This document shows, piece by piece, positions 25,644-33,330 of a stretch of DNA of 64,000 bases. The notes beneath the pieces were generated by a model. It was not told the origin of the DNA. It saw only the letters and a list, made by a program, of their open reading frames with translations, and made no database searches. Position 1 is the first letter of the stretch; each line of letters opens with the position of its first letter. Position numbers and translations under genes: made by a program. Origin of the DNA: Yoonia sp. G8-12 (GTDB lineage: Bacteria > Pseudomonadota > Alphaproteobacteria > Rhodobacterales > Rhodobacteraceae); assembly GCF_038443675.1 (NCBI RefSeq), contig NZ_CP151762.1:1860001-1924000 (forward strand), written 5' to 3'.

Positions 25644-25958
25644 GCACGGCAACGATGGGACACCCTTCAACCCAAGACTGATTCCACCAAGAAAGTGACC
25701 TAACGGCACAATGAAATCCGACTCTACCTTTTTCATAAATCAACAATGATCCGGCATTTGGAAAACTGTTTCTAATTCCCGCTAAATTTCAGGCACATAA
25801 ATTAACCGAATATTAACAACCGCGATTCTGACATCCAAATGTCCGATTTCCGCCACATTTCACTAGCTTTTGTGTCATGATCGTCAGAGGTTGAGAGCGT
25901 AAGTGTTCTTCACTTGTGTCGTTAAAATTCTGCCATGTTGGCAGAGCAGTGAATTTGG
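25644..25958 (+). promoter_or_regulatory. Intergenic control region of the PP2C phosphatase gene, with CtrA-like box and stem-loop
   Basis: This 315-nt A+T-rich stretch contains no credible ORF. At 25802-25817 it has TTAACCGAATATTAAC, an exact match to the CtrA full site TTAA-N7-TTAAC. Close to the start codon a hairpin with arms CTGCCA and TGGCAG (25930-25944) overlaps the weak purine-rich sequence GGCAGAG that could serve as the ribosome binding site. A short dyad AAGTG/CACTT with a 5-nt loop lies at about 25900-25914. No confident -35/-10 pair was found. Confidence 0.5.
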
Positions 25959-27068
25959 ATGGTAGTCGTGTTAGAAGAAGCAATCAGATTTGACGTTGCA
26001 ACAGCGTTAACGAAAGGTGAACGGGACTTTCAAGAAGACAGCTTGATCGCCAGCTTTCCCCAAGGACAAGAAACCGGATTTGCCGTGCTTGCCGATGGTA
26101 TGGGCGGGCATATGTCCGGCGACGTCGCAAGCGCGCTGGTGATGTCCGAAGTATTCAGCCGGATCAAGATGAATGAGATGCTGCTAGATAAGCGCATCAC
26201 CGATGTCTCCGGCATTCTCTTCGAGACCGCTTCGGCCGCGAACGATCGCATTACACAATACATCGAACAAGAGCCTGCATCCTACGGTATGGGCGCCACG
26301 CTACTGGCCACGGTCATTCGCGGCGATGAGCTTTACTGGGTATCTGTTGGCGACTCGCCTCTGTTTCTGTTCCGCGATGGGGCGTTGACCCAACTGAACC
26401 AAGATCACTCAATGGCACCGCAAATCGACATGATGGTCAAAATGGGCGCGATGGCCGAAGAAGTCGGGCGCGATCATCCGGATCGCAACACGCTGACATC
26501 AGCGATCGCCGGTCGGAAAATCGCTAAGATTGATTGCCCTGACGCCCCGACAGCCGTGCGCGCGGGTGATATCATCATTGCCGCAACGGACGGGCTCCAG
26601 TTTCTGTCGAACGACGCCATTGCTGCGATCCTCGAAGAGACGCACACAAAGCGCAGCAACGATATTTCAAGCGCATTACTGGCAGCGCTGGACGATCTTG
26701 CAGATCCTGATCAGGACAATACCGCCTTCACCGTGATCAAGCTTGGAAAAAGCACGCTGATGAAGCGGCCATCAGCAGAACACACAAATGAGCCCGTGTT
26801 CTTTCGTCATAGCAGCGCATTGAACCGCAAGAGCCCTGCACTGGAAGCTGTCCCGGACACCGCTGCGCCAATGACATCCGATGCCGAAACCAATGTAGCG
26901 CAAGACCCGATCGACATTCCAACGAAGCGGGTGATCCGTCTGGTCACGTCGCAAGCTTTGGATTTCGACAAACCAAGCACGCCCGCTCCGGCGAGCGCAC
27001 CAACCGAACAGACAAAACCGCAAGCTTCCGGCAGTTGGTACCGCCGGTTGCGGACGTCCCAGGACTAG
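25959..27068 (+). CDS. PP2C family serine/threonine protein phosphatase
   Basis: This 369-residue protein has an N-terminal PP2C domain (about residues 8-265) and a C-terminal, probably disordered tail rich in Pro, Thr and Ala. Metal-binding motifs are visible: QEDSLIA near residue 26, FAVLADGMGGHMSGDVAS at about 43-60, WVSVGDSPLFLFRDG at about 127-141, and IIIAATDGLQFL near 205. It should dephosphorylate Ser/Thr of partner proteins, usually opposite a Hanks-type kinase; no kinase gene is in the window. The ATG at 25959 lacks a strong Shine-Dalgarno. An upstream CtrA-like box suggests cell-cycle or motility-linked control. It ends in a short tail (SSWYRRLRTSQD-like). Confidence 0.9.
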   Translation: MVVVLEEAIRFDVATALTKGERDFQEDSLIASFPQGQETGFAVLADGMGGHMSGDVASALVMSEVFSRIKMNEMLLDKRITDVSGILFETASAANDRITQYIEQEPASYGMGATLLATVIRGDELYWVSVGDSPLFLFRDGALTQLNQDHSMAPQIDMMVKMGAMAEEVGRDHPDRNTLTSAIAGRKIAKIDCPDAPTAVRAGDIIIAATDGLQFLSNDAIAAILEETHTKRSNDISSALLAALDDLADPDQDNTAFTVIKLGKSTLMKRPSAEHTNEPVFFRHSSALNRKSPALEAVPDTAAPMTSDAETNVAQDPIDIPTKRVIRLVTSQALDFDKPSTPAPASAPTEQTKPQASGSWYRRLRTSQD

Positions 27069-27075
27069 GCCCCGT

Positions 27076-27453
27076 CTACAGCTCTATTTCCGATGTGTCC
27101 GGCTCGGGCTCCCATGCAGGGGCATCCGGGCTGCGACGCATGATAATGTCGCCGTTTGGCAATATTTCGGGCGCCTCGTAGTGGCGGAAATCGTCAACCT
27201 GCTCGATTAATTCGCCGAAGGCAGGGCCGACCGATTGGACAAACTCGCCAAAGGCTGGCCCCATCTGCTCCAAATTATCGCGCAGCGCATCCAGCGTCGG
27301 TTCCATCTCGGACATCAAGCCACGCATCAACATGCGCGCGCCCTCTTCCATCAGATCGAAACCTTCGCCCATTTCGCTTTCGGGCGCATCCTCTGCCATC
27401 GCAGGGGCGCACAACAGTCCCGCAGCAACCGTGAGTGCCATAATCTGTTTCAT
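27076..27453 (-). CDS. Exported acidic protein, function unknown
   Basis: This 125-residue protein has the signal peptide MKQIMALTVAAGLLCAPAMA. The mature part is acidic and mostly helical, with two imperfect GPAFGEF/GPAFGEL repeats at about residues 68-84, then the segment YEAPEILPNGDIIMRRSPDA, which is characteristic of a small family in roseobacters that databases sometimes label as AAA+ ATPase without cause (from memory). There is no Walker motif, so that label should not be used. It is the last gene of a tightly packed minus-strand run that starts at methylmalonyl-CoA mutase, and is convergent with the PP2C gene with only 7 nt between. Confidence 0.75.
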   Translation of the reverse strand: MKQIMALTVAAGLLCAPAMAEDAPESEMGEGFDLMEEGARMLMRGLMSEMEPTLDALRDNLEQMGPAFGEFVQSVGPAFGELIEQVDDFRHYEAPEILPNGDIIMRRSPDAPAWEPEPDTSEIEL

Positions 27454-27489
27454 GACTATAAAATAGGGATGTGCGGGTGCGATTACAAA

Positions 27490-28488
27490 TCACAAATCAA
27501 TATCAAGCACGACAGGAAAGTGATCCGACGCCATCAAGAGCGCCTCGCGCACGACGTCATCCGCATAGCAATCCGGATGATCGAACGGGTGCCATATCTG
27601 CCAACGGGGCGACTTTGCGGTCAGGCCGGGTGACACCATGATGTAGTCAAGCAAGGCCTGCAGATAAGGTTGCCCTTTGCGTTTGAACCGTGCGGTGGCG
27701 GGCATTGCCCCAATCCTGCGCCCCAAAACCATTTGCGCATGGGGATCAAAAAGCCGCTCTCCAGTACCCTCACCCAAGACAATTTCGACGCCGGAGCGCC
27801 CGAAGAGTTTTTCGTATTCATCAAGACCCGGACCATCATTGAAATCGCCCAACACAATCAGATCATCACCGCCCGCCAAATGTTGCTCTACGCGTCTGCG
27901 CAACCAAATGCATTGCGCCAGTTGCTTGCGGCGATTCTGGATGGAAATGCGCGTGGCCTCTGCTGGGTTGCGCGCGCCGTGCGCTGCTTTCGATTTGGCA
28001 TGGACCCCGATCAGGCGCAGCGGTCCACTGGGGGTTGTCATTGCAATCTCGAGCGGCGGTTTGGACCAACTGATAGGGTCAGGATGGGCGTCCACATCGA
28101 CATCCATCTGAAACTGGCCGTCAAAGCGCGGCACGGTGTCATCACTTTGCGGGTCATGGACAGCCGACAAGATATCAGGATCAAAAAGCAACGCGATTTC
28201 CTGCTGGGTGTCGTTGGTAAAGCCTGTCACCGCTTCGCGCGCACGTAAGTTAAAATGTTCAGCGAAATTCTCTAGCGCGACCCGCGCGTCGCGATTGGTG
28301 CTGGTATCCGGCGCCTCGATGATCATCACCGCATCCGCGTCCATCGCCGCAAAGACCACCCCCAGTCCGGCGGTCTGCTCGGCCTTGGTCACGTCCCAGC
28401 GCCCCGACCAACTGCCATCATCAATCAGCCTGTCGTGACGGTCAAAAAGAGCGTTGAACCATTCCACGTTGTAGGTGGCGATCCTCAC
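27490..28488 (-). CDS. Endonuclease/exonuclease/phosphatase (EEP) family protein
   Basis: This 332-residue protein has the EEP fold seen in exonuclease III, DNase I and inositol phosphatases. Motifs are IATYNVEWFNALF at the N terminus (Asn ligand), VMIIEAPD (metal-binding Glu), GVHAKSKAAHGARN, LIVLGDFNDGPG (catalytic Asp and Asn) and the C-terminal MASDHFPVVLDI (catalytic Asp-His). No signal peptide is evident. I choose the GTG at 28488, which overlaps the stop of the DnaJ-domain gene (GTGA). A TTG at 28515 could add nine residues. The substrate, whether nucleic acid or phosphoester, cannot be predicted from sequence. Confidence 0.87.
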   Translation of the reverse strand: MRIATYNVEWFNALFDRHDRLIDDGSWSGRWDVTKAEQTAGLGVVFAAMDADAVMIIEAPDTSTNRDARVALENFAEHFNLRAREAVTGFTNDTQQEIALLFDPDILSAVHDPQSDDTVPRFDGQFQMDVDVDAHPDPISWSKPPLEIAMTTPSGPLRLIGVHAKSKAAHGARNPAEATRISIQNRRKQLAQCIWLRRRVEQHLAGGDDLIVLGDFNDGPGLDEYEKLFGRSGVEIVLGEGTGERLFDPHAQMVLGRRIGAMPATARFKRKGQPYLQALLDYIMVSPGLTAKSPRWQIWHPFDHPDCYADDVVREALLMASDHFPVVLDIDL

Positions 28489-29165
28489 TTGCGATCCGCT
28501 TGGATGTCTTCCCAAGCGCGGTTGATCGCGACCATCCGCCGTTCAGCAAGCTTGACCGCCTCTTCGGGAACACCGCGCGCAAGCATCTGGTCAGGGTGGG
28601 TTTCGCGCACCAGTTGCCACCATGCCGCGCGGATTTCATCTTTTGACGCCGTCGGCTCAACGCCAAGAACATCATAGGGGTCGCGGTCTGCCTCGGCCAC
28701 GAATTGGGCACGGATCGTACGAAAACGGCGTTCATCAAAGCCAAAGATGTCTGCAACCTCATACAAAAAATCATCTTCTTTGGGGTGATAGACCCCATCG
28801 GCCATCGCAATATGAAACAGCCCCTCTAACAAATCGCGCAGCGGGCTGACGTCATCGCCGTACATCGCTTTGATCCGTCGGGCATAGATATCATAGCCCG
28901 CCACGTCTTGACGCGCGAGGTTGAACACCCGTGCCGCGTTCGCTTCTTCTGTGGTGGGGATCACGAAAACCTCACGAAAGGCCATGACCTCATCCTTGGT
29001 GACGCGCCCGTCAGCTTTGGCCATTTTTGCGCCCAGCGCGATCACGGCGATCGCAAATGCCACGGTCCGGTCAGGGGCCGCGCGCAGTTTTTCAAAGACC
29101 GCCGACAAGCCCTCGCCTTTGGCAAGTGCCGCGATTGCCTCGACCATGCGGGACCAAATCGACAT
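28485..29165 (-). CDS. TerB-DnaJ domain co-chaperone, DjlA-like
   Basis: This 226-residue protein has a TerB-like helical domain (about residues 30-145; ALGAKMAKADGRVTKDEVMA and GLFHIAMADGVYHPKEDDFL, the two acidic repeats typical of TerB) followed by a C-terminal J domain (about 160-226) with DPYDVLGVEPTASKDEIRAA and the essential HPD motif in RETHPDQM. It should stimulate a DnaK-type chaperone. Unlike E. coli DjlA there is no obvious N-terminal transmembrane segment; the hydrophobic stretch TVAFAIAVIALGA belongs to TerB. It lies 13 nt downstream of the GNAT gene and overlaps the EEP gene, so it is within the same transcript. Confidence 0.9.
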   Translation of the reverse strand: MSIWSRMVEAIAALAKGEGLSAVFEKLRAAPDRTVAFAIAVIALGAKMAKADGRVTKDEVMAFREVFVIPTTEEANAARVFNLARQDVAGYDIYARRIKAMYGDDVSPLRDLLEGLFHIAMADGVYHPKEDDFLYEVADIFGFDERRFRTIRAQFVAEADRDPYDVLGVEPTASKDEIRAAWWQLVRETHPDQMLARGVPEEAVKLAERRMVAINRAWEDIQADRK

Positions 29166-29178
29166 AAATAGGGTCCTT

Positions 29179-29646
29179 TTAAAGGATCTTTTGCATAAGG
29201 ACTAAATCAATCCAACGCCCGAACTTGAACCCCACTTCGGGCAATGTTGCAACCTCTGCGAACCCAAGACGGGCGTGAAACGCCAGAGCGTCTGCATTTT
29301 CAGCGCTGCATCCGGCGAACATGCTATGCTTGCCAGCCCTGCGCGCATGGGCGCAAAGCGCGTCCATCAACTGCCGCCCGCCACCTTGTCCATGGGCGTC
29401 ACTGTGCAACATAACCGTGTGTTCGACGGTGTAGCGGTACCCTTCACCACCCCGAAACGGAAAATAGCGGGCAAAGCCCGTTACGCGGCCTGCAACCTCC
29501 CAAACCAGACAATCCTGCGCTGTTTGTTCGGCCACTTCTGCATCGGATTTTTCAACCGGAGTGAAGGTGATGGTTGTCTCGCGGATCGCGTGATTCCAGA
29601 TTGCCGCAATCTGCGGCGCATCGGCGGGCGTGGCCGCGCGGATCAT
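29179..29646 (-). CDS. GNAT family N-acetyltransferase
   Basis: This 155-residue acetyltransferase resembles the phosphinothricin/methionine sulfoximine acetyltransferase (PAT) group: opening MIRAATPADAPQIAAIWNHA with the ETTITF segment, motif A HSDAHGQGGGRQLMDALC (acetyl-CoA pyrophosphate loop, Q-x-x-G-x-G/A style), and the tail FHARLGFAEVATLPEVGFKF. It acetylates an amino group of a small molecule; the natural substrate is not given by sequence. The start overlaps the stop of the VOC gene (ATGA). It is part of the run downstream of the mutase gene. Confidence 0.9.
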   Translation of the reverse strand: MIRAATPADAPQIAAIWNHAIRETTITFTPVEKSDAEVAEQTAQDCLVWEVAGRVTGFARYFPFRGGEGYRYTVEHTVMLHSDAHGQGGGRQLMDALCAHARRAGKHSMFAGCSAENADALAFHARLGFAEVATLPEVGFKFGRWIDLVLMQKIL

Positions 29647-30254
29647 GCCAGTGTCCTGATCCCGCTTGGCGTGTCAAACGTCGCGCGCAGCCCGAACGGC
29701 CCTGTGACCATCACAACGCGGGCGTCGGCCAGGTCCATCATTTGCGCAATCTGCGGAGCCTGCGGATGGCTCACTTCCAGCTTGAGTAAGCGCACGCCGC
29801 TTGGCGTCAGCCGTGCGCTGGGATGCTGCATGCCAGCGCCCCATGCGATCAACGTCGGAAACGCCCCCTGATACGGCAGGCTGCCATCATCGGGCACAGT
29901 AATCTGCCACTGCAAATCGCCCCGCGTCAAAGCGCGCGCGCTGCCTGCCGCTTCGGGTGCTTTGGCCAAGGCCGCTGCCATATCATCAGTCTGGCAAATC
30001 CAGTTTGCAAGGCGCGGCGGGCCGGTAAAGTCATCCAGCCCAAACCACGCATGACCTGCCTCAGGCACAGCACCGGGTTCTTTGGTAATGACCTCGAAAT
30101 AGAGCCCATCGGCCAAACCCAGCAGCGTATTATAGGTGCCGTAGCGGGGATGTTGCCCGCCGGGTTGTAGGCTTACTCCCAGCTGGGTTTCAACCCATGC
30201 CGTACCTTCGGCAAGGTCGGTGCAGGCAACAGCCAAATGGTCAAGTTTGATCAT
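29643..30254 (-). CDS. VOC family protein (glyoxalase-like domain)
   Basis: This 203-residue protein opens with IKLDHLAVACTDLAEGTAWV, the strand and metal-ligand His of the vicinal oxygen chelate fold. It also has GGQHPRYGTYNTLLGL and LYFEVITKEPG, which place it in the Glyoxalase-like 3 group rather than with methylmalonyl-CoA epimerase. The start at ATG 30254 follows a GAGGG-type site; a GTG one codon upstream is possible. It begins 10 nt after the mutase stop, so the two are co-transcribed. The position next to methylmalonyl-CoA mutase tempts one to call it the epimerase, but length and motifs do not fit that enzyme (about 135 residues). Confidence 0.85.
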   Translation of the reverse strand: MIKLDHLAVACTDLAEGTAWVETQLGVSLQPGGQHPRYGTYNTLLGLADGLYFEVITKEPGAVPEAGHAWFGLDDFTGPPRLANWICQTDDMAAALAKAPEAAGSARALTRGDLQWQITVPDDGSLPYQGAFPTLIAWGAGMQHPSARLTPSGVRLLKLEVSHPQAPQIAQMMDLADARVVMVTGPFGLRATFDTPSGIRTLA

Positions 30255-30264
30255 CACCCGCCCT

Positions 30265-32391
30265 CTAGTTACGCGCGCTGCGGATCAGGTCCAGAATATC
30301 GGCTGCCGCCTTTGGAATATTCGTGCCCGGTCCAAAGATCGCCTTCACGCCGCTATCATACAGGAACTGATAGTCCTGCTGGGGGATCACACCGCCACAA
30401 ATCACGATGATATCCTCGGCGCCTGCATCTTTCAGCGCCTGCACCAGCTTGGGCGCCAGGGTTTTATGCCCTGCCGCCTGTGAGCTGATACCGATCACAT
30501 GTACATCATTATCAATGGCATCTTGCGCGGCCTCGGCGGGGGTCTGGAACAGCGGCCCCACATCCACGTCAAAACCGATATCGGCAAAGGCCGTCGCGAT
30601 CACTTTCGCGCCACGGTCATGCCCGTCCTGACCCATCTTGACAACAAGCATACGCGGCCGGCGCCCCTCTTCTTCGGCAAACGCTTCAACGCTCTCTTGG
30701 ATCGCAGCAAAGCCTGCGTCGCCCTCGTAGGCTGCGCCATAGACGCCCGCCAAAGTTTTCACCTCGGCACGGTGCCGTCCGAATGCTTTTTCCATTGCCA
30801 TGCTGATTTCTCCGACTGTGGCGCGGGCGCGTGATGCTTCGACCGCTGCCTCCAACAGGTTGCCGCCTTCGTTGGCGCGGCGGGTTACTTCGGTCAGGGC
30901 CGCTTCGCAGGCCGCATCATCGCGCGCGGCTTTCGTGGCCTCGATCCGCGCGATCTGCGACAGGCGCACCGCGTCATTGTCGATGTCCAGAATGTCGATC
31001 GGGTCTTCGTTGTCCTTGCGGTATTTGTTGACGCCCACGACCACTTCGGTCCCGCGATCAATGCCCGCTTGCCTGCGTGCGGCGGTTTCCTCGATCCGCA
31101 GCTTGGGCATGCCAGAGGCCACAGCCTTGGTCATCCCGCCCATCTCTTCGACTTCTTCGATGAGCTTCCAAGCCTCTTCGGCCAGATCATGGGTCAGCTT
31201 TTCAACGTAATACGACCCTGCCAGCGGATCGACGACATTCGTGACGCCTGTTTCCTCTTGCAAGATCAGTTGAGTGTTGCGGGCGATACGCGCACTGAAT
31301 TCGGTGGGCAGTGCAATCGCCTCATCCAGCGCGTTGGTATGTAGCGACTGCGTGCCGCCCAAAACCGCGCTCATCGCCTCATAGGCGGTGCGGATGACGT
31401 TGTTATAGGGGTCCTGTTCCTGCAACGACACGCCAGAAGTCTGGCAGTGAGTCCGTAACATGGACGATTTGGGGTCCTTGGGTTCAAACTCGGCCATGAT
31501 CCGCGACCACAGCAGCCGGGCGGCGCGCAGCTTGGCGGCCTCCATAAAGAAGTTCATGCCTATGGCGAAAAAGAAACTGAGCCGTCCGGCAAACTGATCC
31601 ACGTCCATGCCACGCGCAATCGCGGTGCGCACGTATTCGCGCCCATCGGCCAGCGTATAGGCCAGCTCTTGCACCAAATTCGCGCCCGCCTCTTGCATGT
31701 GGTAGCCAGAGATTGAGATCGAGTTGAAGCGCGGCATCTCTTTGGTGGTGTATTCAATGATATCCGCAATGATCCGCATCGAGGGTTCGGGCGGATAGAC
31801 ATAGGTGTTGCGGACCATGAATTCCTTCAGAATGTCGTTCTGAATAGTGCCCGAAAGCACACCCCGCGAATGCCCCTGCTCCTCCCCTGCCACAATGAAA
31901 TTGGCGAGGATCGGAATGACCGCGCCGTTCATCGTCATGGAAACAGAGACTTTATCCAACGGGATGCCGTCAAAAAGGATCTTCATATCCTCCACGCTGT
32001 CAATCGCGACGCCTGCCTTGCCGACATCACCCTCAACGCGCGGGTGGTCGCTATCGTAACCGCGGTGGGTCGCCAGATCAAAGGCGACAGACACGCCCTG
32101 CTGCCCTGCGGCCAGCGCTTTGCGATAGAAATTGTTGGATTCCTCAGCCGTCGAAAATCCTGCATATTGCCGGATCGTCCAGGGGCGGCCAGCGTACATG
32201 GTGGCCTTTACGCCGCGTGTGAACGGGGATTGCCCGGGGATGCCGCCCATATGCGGCAATCCGTCCACATCATCCGCCGTATAGAGCGGCTGCACAGGGA
32301 TCCCTTCGAGCGTGTCCCATGTCAGGCCCTCCAAAGGCTTGCCACGTAGCTCTTTGCGGGCGATCTCTTCCCATGTTTTCTTGTCAGACAT
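30265..32391 (-). CDS. scpA: Methylmalonyl-CoA mutase (single-chain, B12-dependent)
   Basis: The enzyme converts (R)-methylmalonyl-CoA to succinyl-CoA. The 708-residue protein combines the catalytic TIM barrel (TMYAGRPWTIRQYAGFSTAEESN, in which the Tyr and Arg contact CoA) and a C-terminal cobalamin-binding domain with DGHDRGAKVIATAFADIGFD at about 590-610 (DxHxxG, the His that coordinates cobalt), then GISSQAAGHKTLAPKL and VICGGVIP. The start at 32391 is fixed by GGAGG 5-6 nt upstream. It heads a run of five close genes (VOC, GNAT, DjlA-like, EEP and exported protein). It works with the propionyl-CoA carboxylase genes 1-6 kb upstream. The alternative name is mcmA/bhbA. Confidence 0.96.
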   Translation of the reverse strand: MSDKKTWEEIARKELRGKPLEGLTWDTLEGIPVQPLYTADDVDGLPHMGGIPGQSPFTRGVKATMYAGRPWTIRQYAGFSTAEESNNFYRKALAAGQQGVSVAFDLATHRGYDSDHPRVEGDVGKAGVAIDSVEDMKILFDGIPLDKVSVSMTMNGAVIPILANFIVAGEEQGHSRGVLSGTIQNDILKEFMVRNTYVYPPEPSMRIIADIIEYTTKEMPRFNSISISGYHMQEAGANLVQELAYTLADGREYVRTAIARGMDVDQFAGRLSFFFAIGMNFFMEAAKLRAARLLWSRIMAEFEPKDPKSSMLRTHCQTSGVSLQEQDPYNNVIRTAYEAMSAVLGGTQSLHTNALDEAIALPTEFSARIARNTQLILQEETGVTNVVDPLAGSYYVEKLTHDLAEEAWKLIEEVEEMGGMTKAVASGMPKLRIEETAARRQAGIDRGTEVVVGVNKYRKDNEDPIDILDIDNDAVRLSQIARIEATKAARDDAACEAALTEVTRRANEGGNLLEAAVEASRARATVGEISMAMEKAFGRHRAEVKTLAGVYGAAYEGDAGFAAIQESVEAFAEEEGRRPRMLVVKMGQDGHDRGAKVIATAFADIGFDVDVGPLFQTPAEAAQDAIDNDVHVIGISSQAAGHKTLAPKLVQALKDAGAEDIIVICGGVIPQQDYQFLYDSGVKAIFGPGTNIPKAAADILDLIRSARN

Positions 32392-32492
32392 TGGCACCTC
32401 CGGCAGGGATTGGTTCGGATAACACGCATTTGTTAAGGGCAAAATGCAGTTGCCCCTTAGCTTTTGGCGCAAGCGCCTCTATATCCATGTAT

Positions 32493-32954
32493 ATGAAGTT
32501 ATTGATCAACATCGCACTCGCTGCATTGCTCGCTCTGCCCGCATTTGCGCAGGAAAAAACTGTACTTGAACGCTGGCAAGAAGACCGCACGCAGGTCTTT
32601 GACGGGGCCGACGTCACTTTAAAGGATCTGGAATGGGTGGCGCGCCCATTGGTCATTTTTGCGGACACACCAAACGATCCGCGCTTTGTACAGCAGATTG
32701 ACCTTGTGAACGCGCGCATCGAAGAACTGGCATTGCGCGATGTCATCGTGATCACTGATACTGACCCCGCAGCGCGAAATGATGTCCGTCTGAATCTGCG
32801 TCCCCGCGGTTTCATGCTGACACTCGTTGCCAAAGATGGTGGCGTCGCATTCAGAAAACCAGCGCCGTATGACGTCCGCGAGATATCGAACTCCATCGAC
32901 AAGATGCCACTGCGCCAGCAAGAAATTGCAGACCGGCGTATGGTTGAGCCGTAG
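32493..32954 (+). CDS. DUF4174 domain-containing exported protein
   Basis: This 153-residue protein has the signal peptide MKLLINIALAALLALPAFAQ and a thioredoxin-like DUF4174 domain: WVARPLVIFADTPNDPRFVQQ, then VIVITDTDPAARNDVR and LRPRGFMLTLVAKDGGVAFRKP-type strands. No CxxC is present, so it is not a typical thioredoxin. An ATG two codons earlier (32487) is also possible. It is the only plus-strand gene between the mutase gene and the carboxylase locus, divergent from the mutase with a 101-nt shared upstream region, and convergent with the small membrane protein gene (3 nt apart). Function unknown. Confidence 0.85.
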   Translation: MKLLINIALAALLALPAFAQEKTVLERWQEDRTQVFDGADVTLKDLEWVARPLVIFADTPNDPRFVQQIDLVNARIEELALRDVIVITDTDPAARNDVRLNLRPRGFMLTLVAKDGGVAFRKPAPYDVREISNSIDKMPLRQQEIADRRMVEP

Positions 32955-32957
32955 CGC

Positions 32958-33329
32958 TTAGCCATTCGTCGCACGCTGGATCATCACGCCCCCACCGAAG
33001 TACAACACTACAACTAAGCTGACAGCCGCTGGAACCTCTTCCAAAGTGTCCTGAATTATAAGTGCCGTGAAAATGAGAGTCGCGAGTGCGACAAAAGCCG
33101 CACCACAAGTCCAGGCATTCAGGCTGTATTTGCGGCCGGTCATGCCGTAATAGGCCAGCGCAAAAGCGACCAGACTTGCCGTCATAGGCAACACGACCAC
33201 AAACAGAACCAAACTGCCCATGCCCGAATTGTCAGCAGACATGATGAGCAGGAAGCCGGCTAGATAGCAAAGTAACATCGCACCAACGCCACAGACGAAA
33301 GCCCCGCTATATGCCAGCCAACCACGCAC
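32958..33329 (-). CDS. Small integral membrane protein, function unknown
   Basis: This protein of about 123 residues has four hydrophobic segments (LAYSGAFVCGVGAMLLCYLA, SLVLFVVVLPMTASLVAFAL, CGAAFVALATLIFTALII, AAVSLVVVLYFGGGVMI). I choose the GTG at 33329, which follows the pccA stop with one base between; an in-frame ATG at 33374 would overlap pccA by 44 nt. The tight spacing means it is co-transcribed with pccA. I recognise no family. Small membrane genes of this sort often sit downstream of pccA in roseobacters (recollection, not verified). Confidence 0.7.
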   Translation of the reverse strand: MRGWLAYSGAFVCGVGAMLLCYLAGFLLIMSADNSGMGSLVLFVVVLPMTASLVAFALAYYGMTGRKYSLNAWTCGAAFVALATLIFTALIIQDTLEEVPAAVSLVVVLYFGGGVMIQRATNG

Positions 33330-33330
33330 C

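Noticed and set aside
27076..27453. Annotation as AAA+ ATPase
   Set aside because: No Walker A or B motif, and the protein is a 125-residue exported protein.
29643..30254. VOC protein beside methylmalonyl-CoA mutase as methylmalonyl-CoA epimerase
   Set aside because: It is about 203 residues long and has Glyoxalase-like 3 features, whereas the epimerase is about 135 residues with a different motif order.
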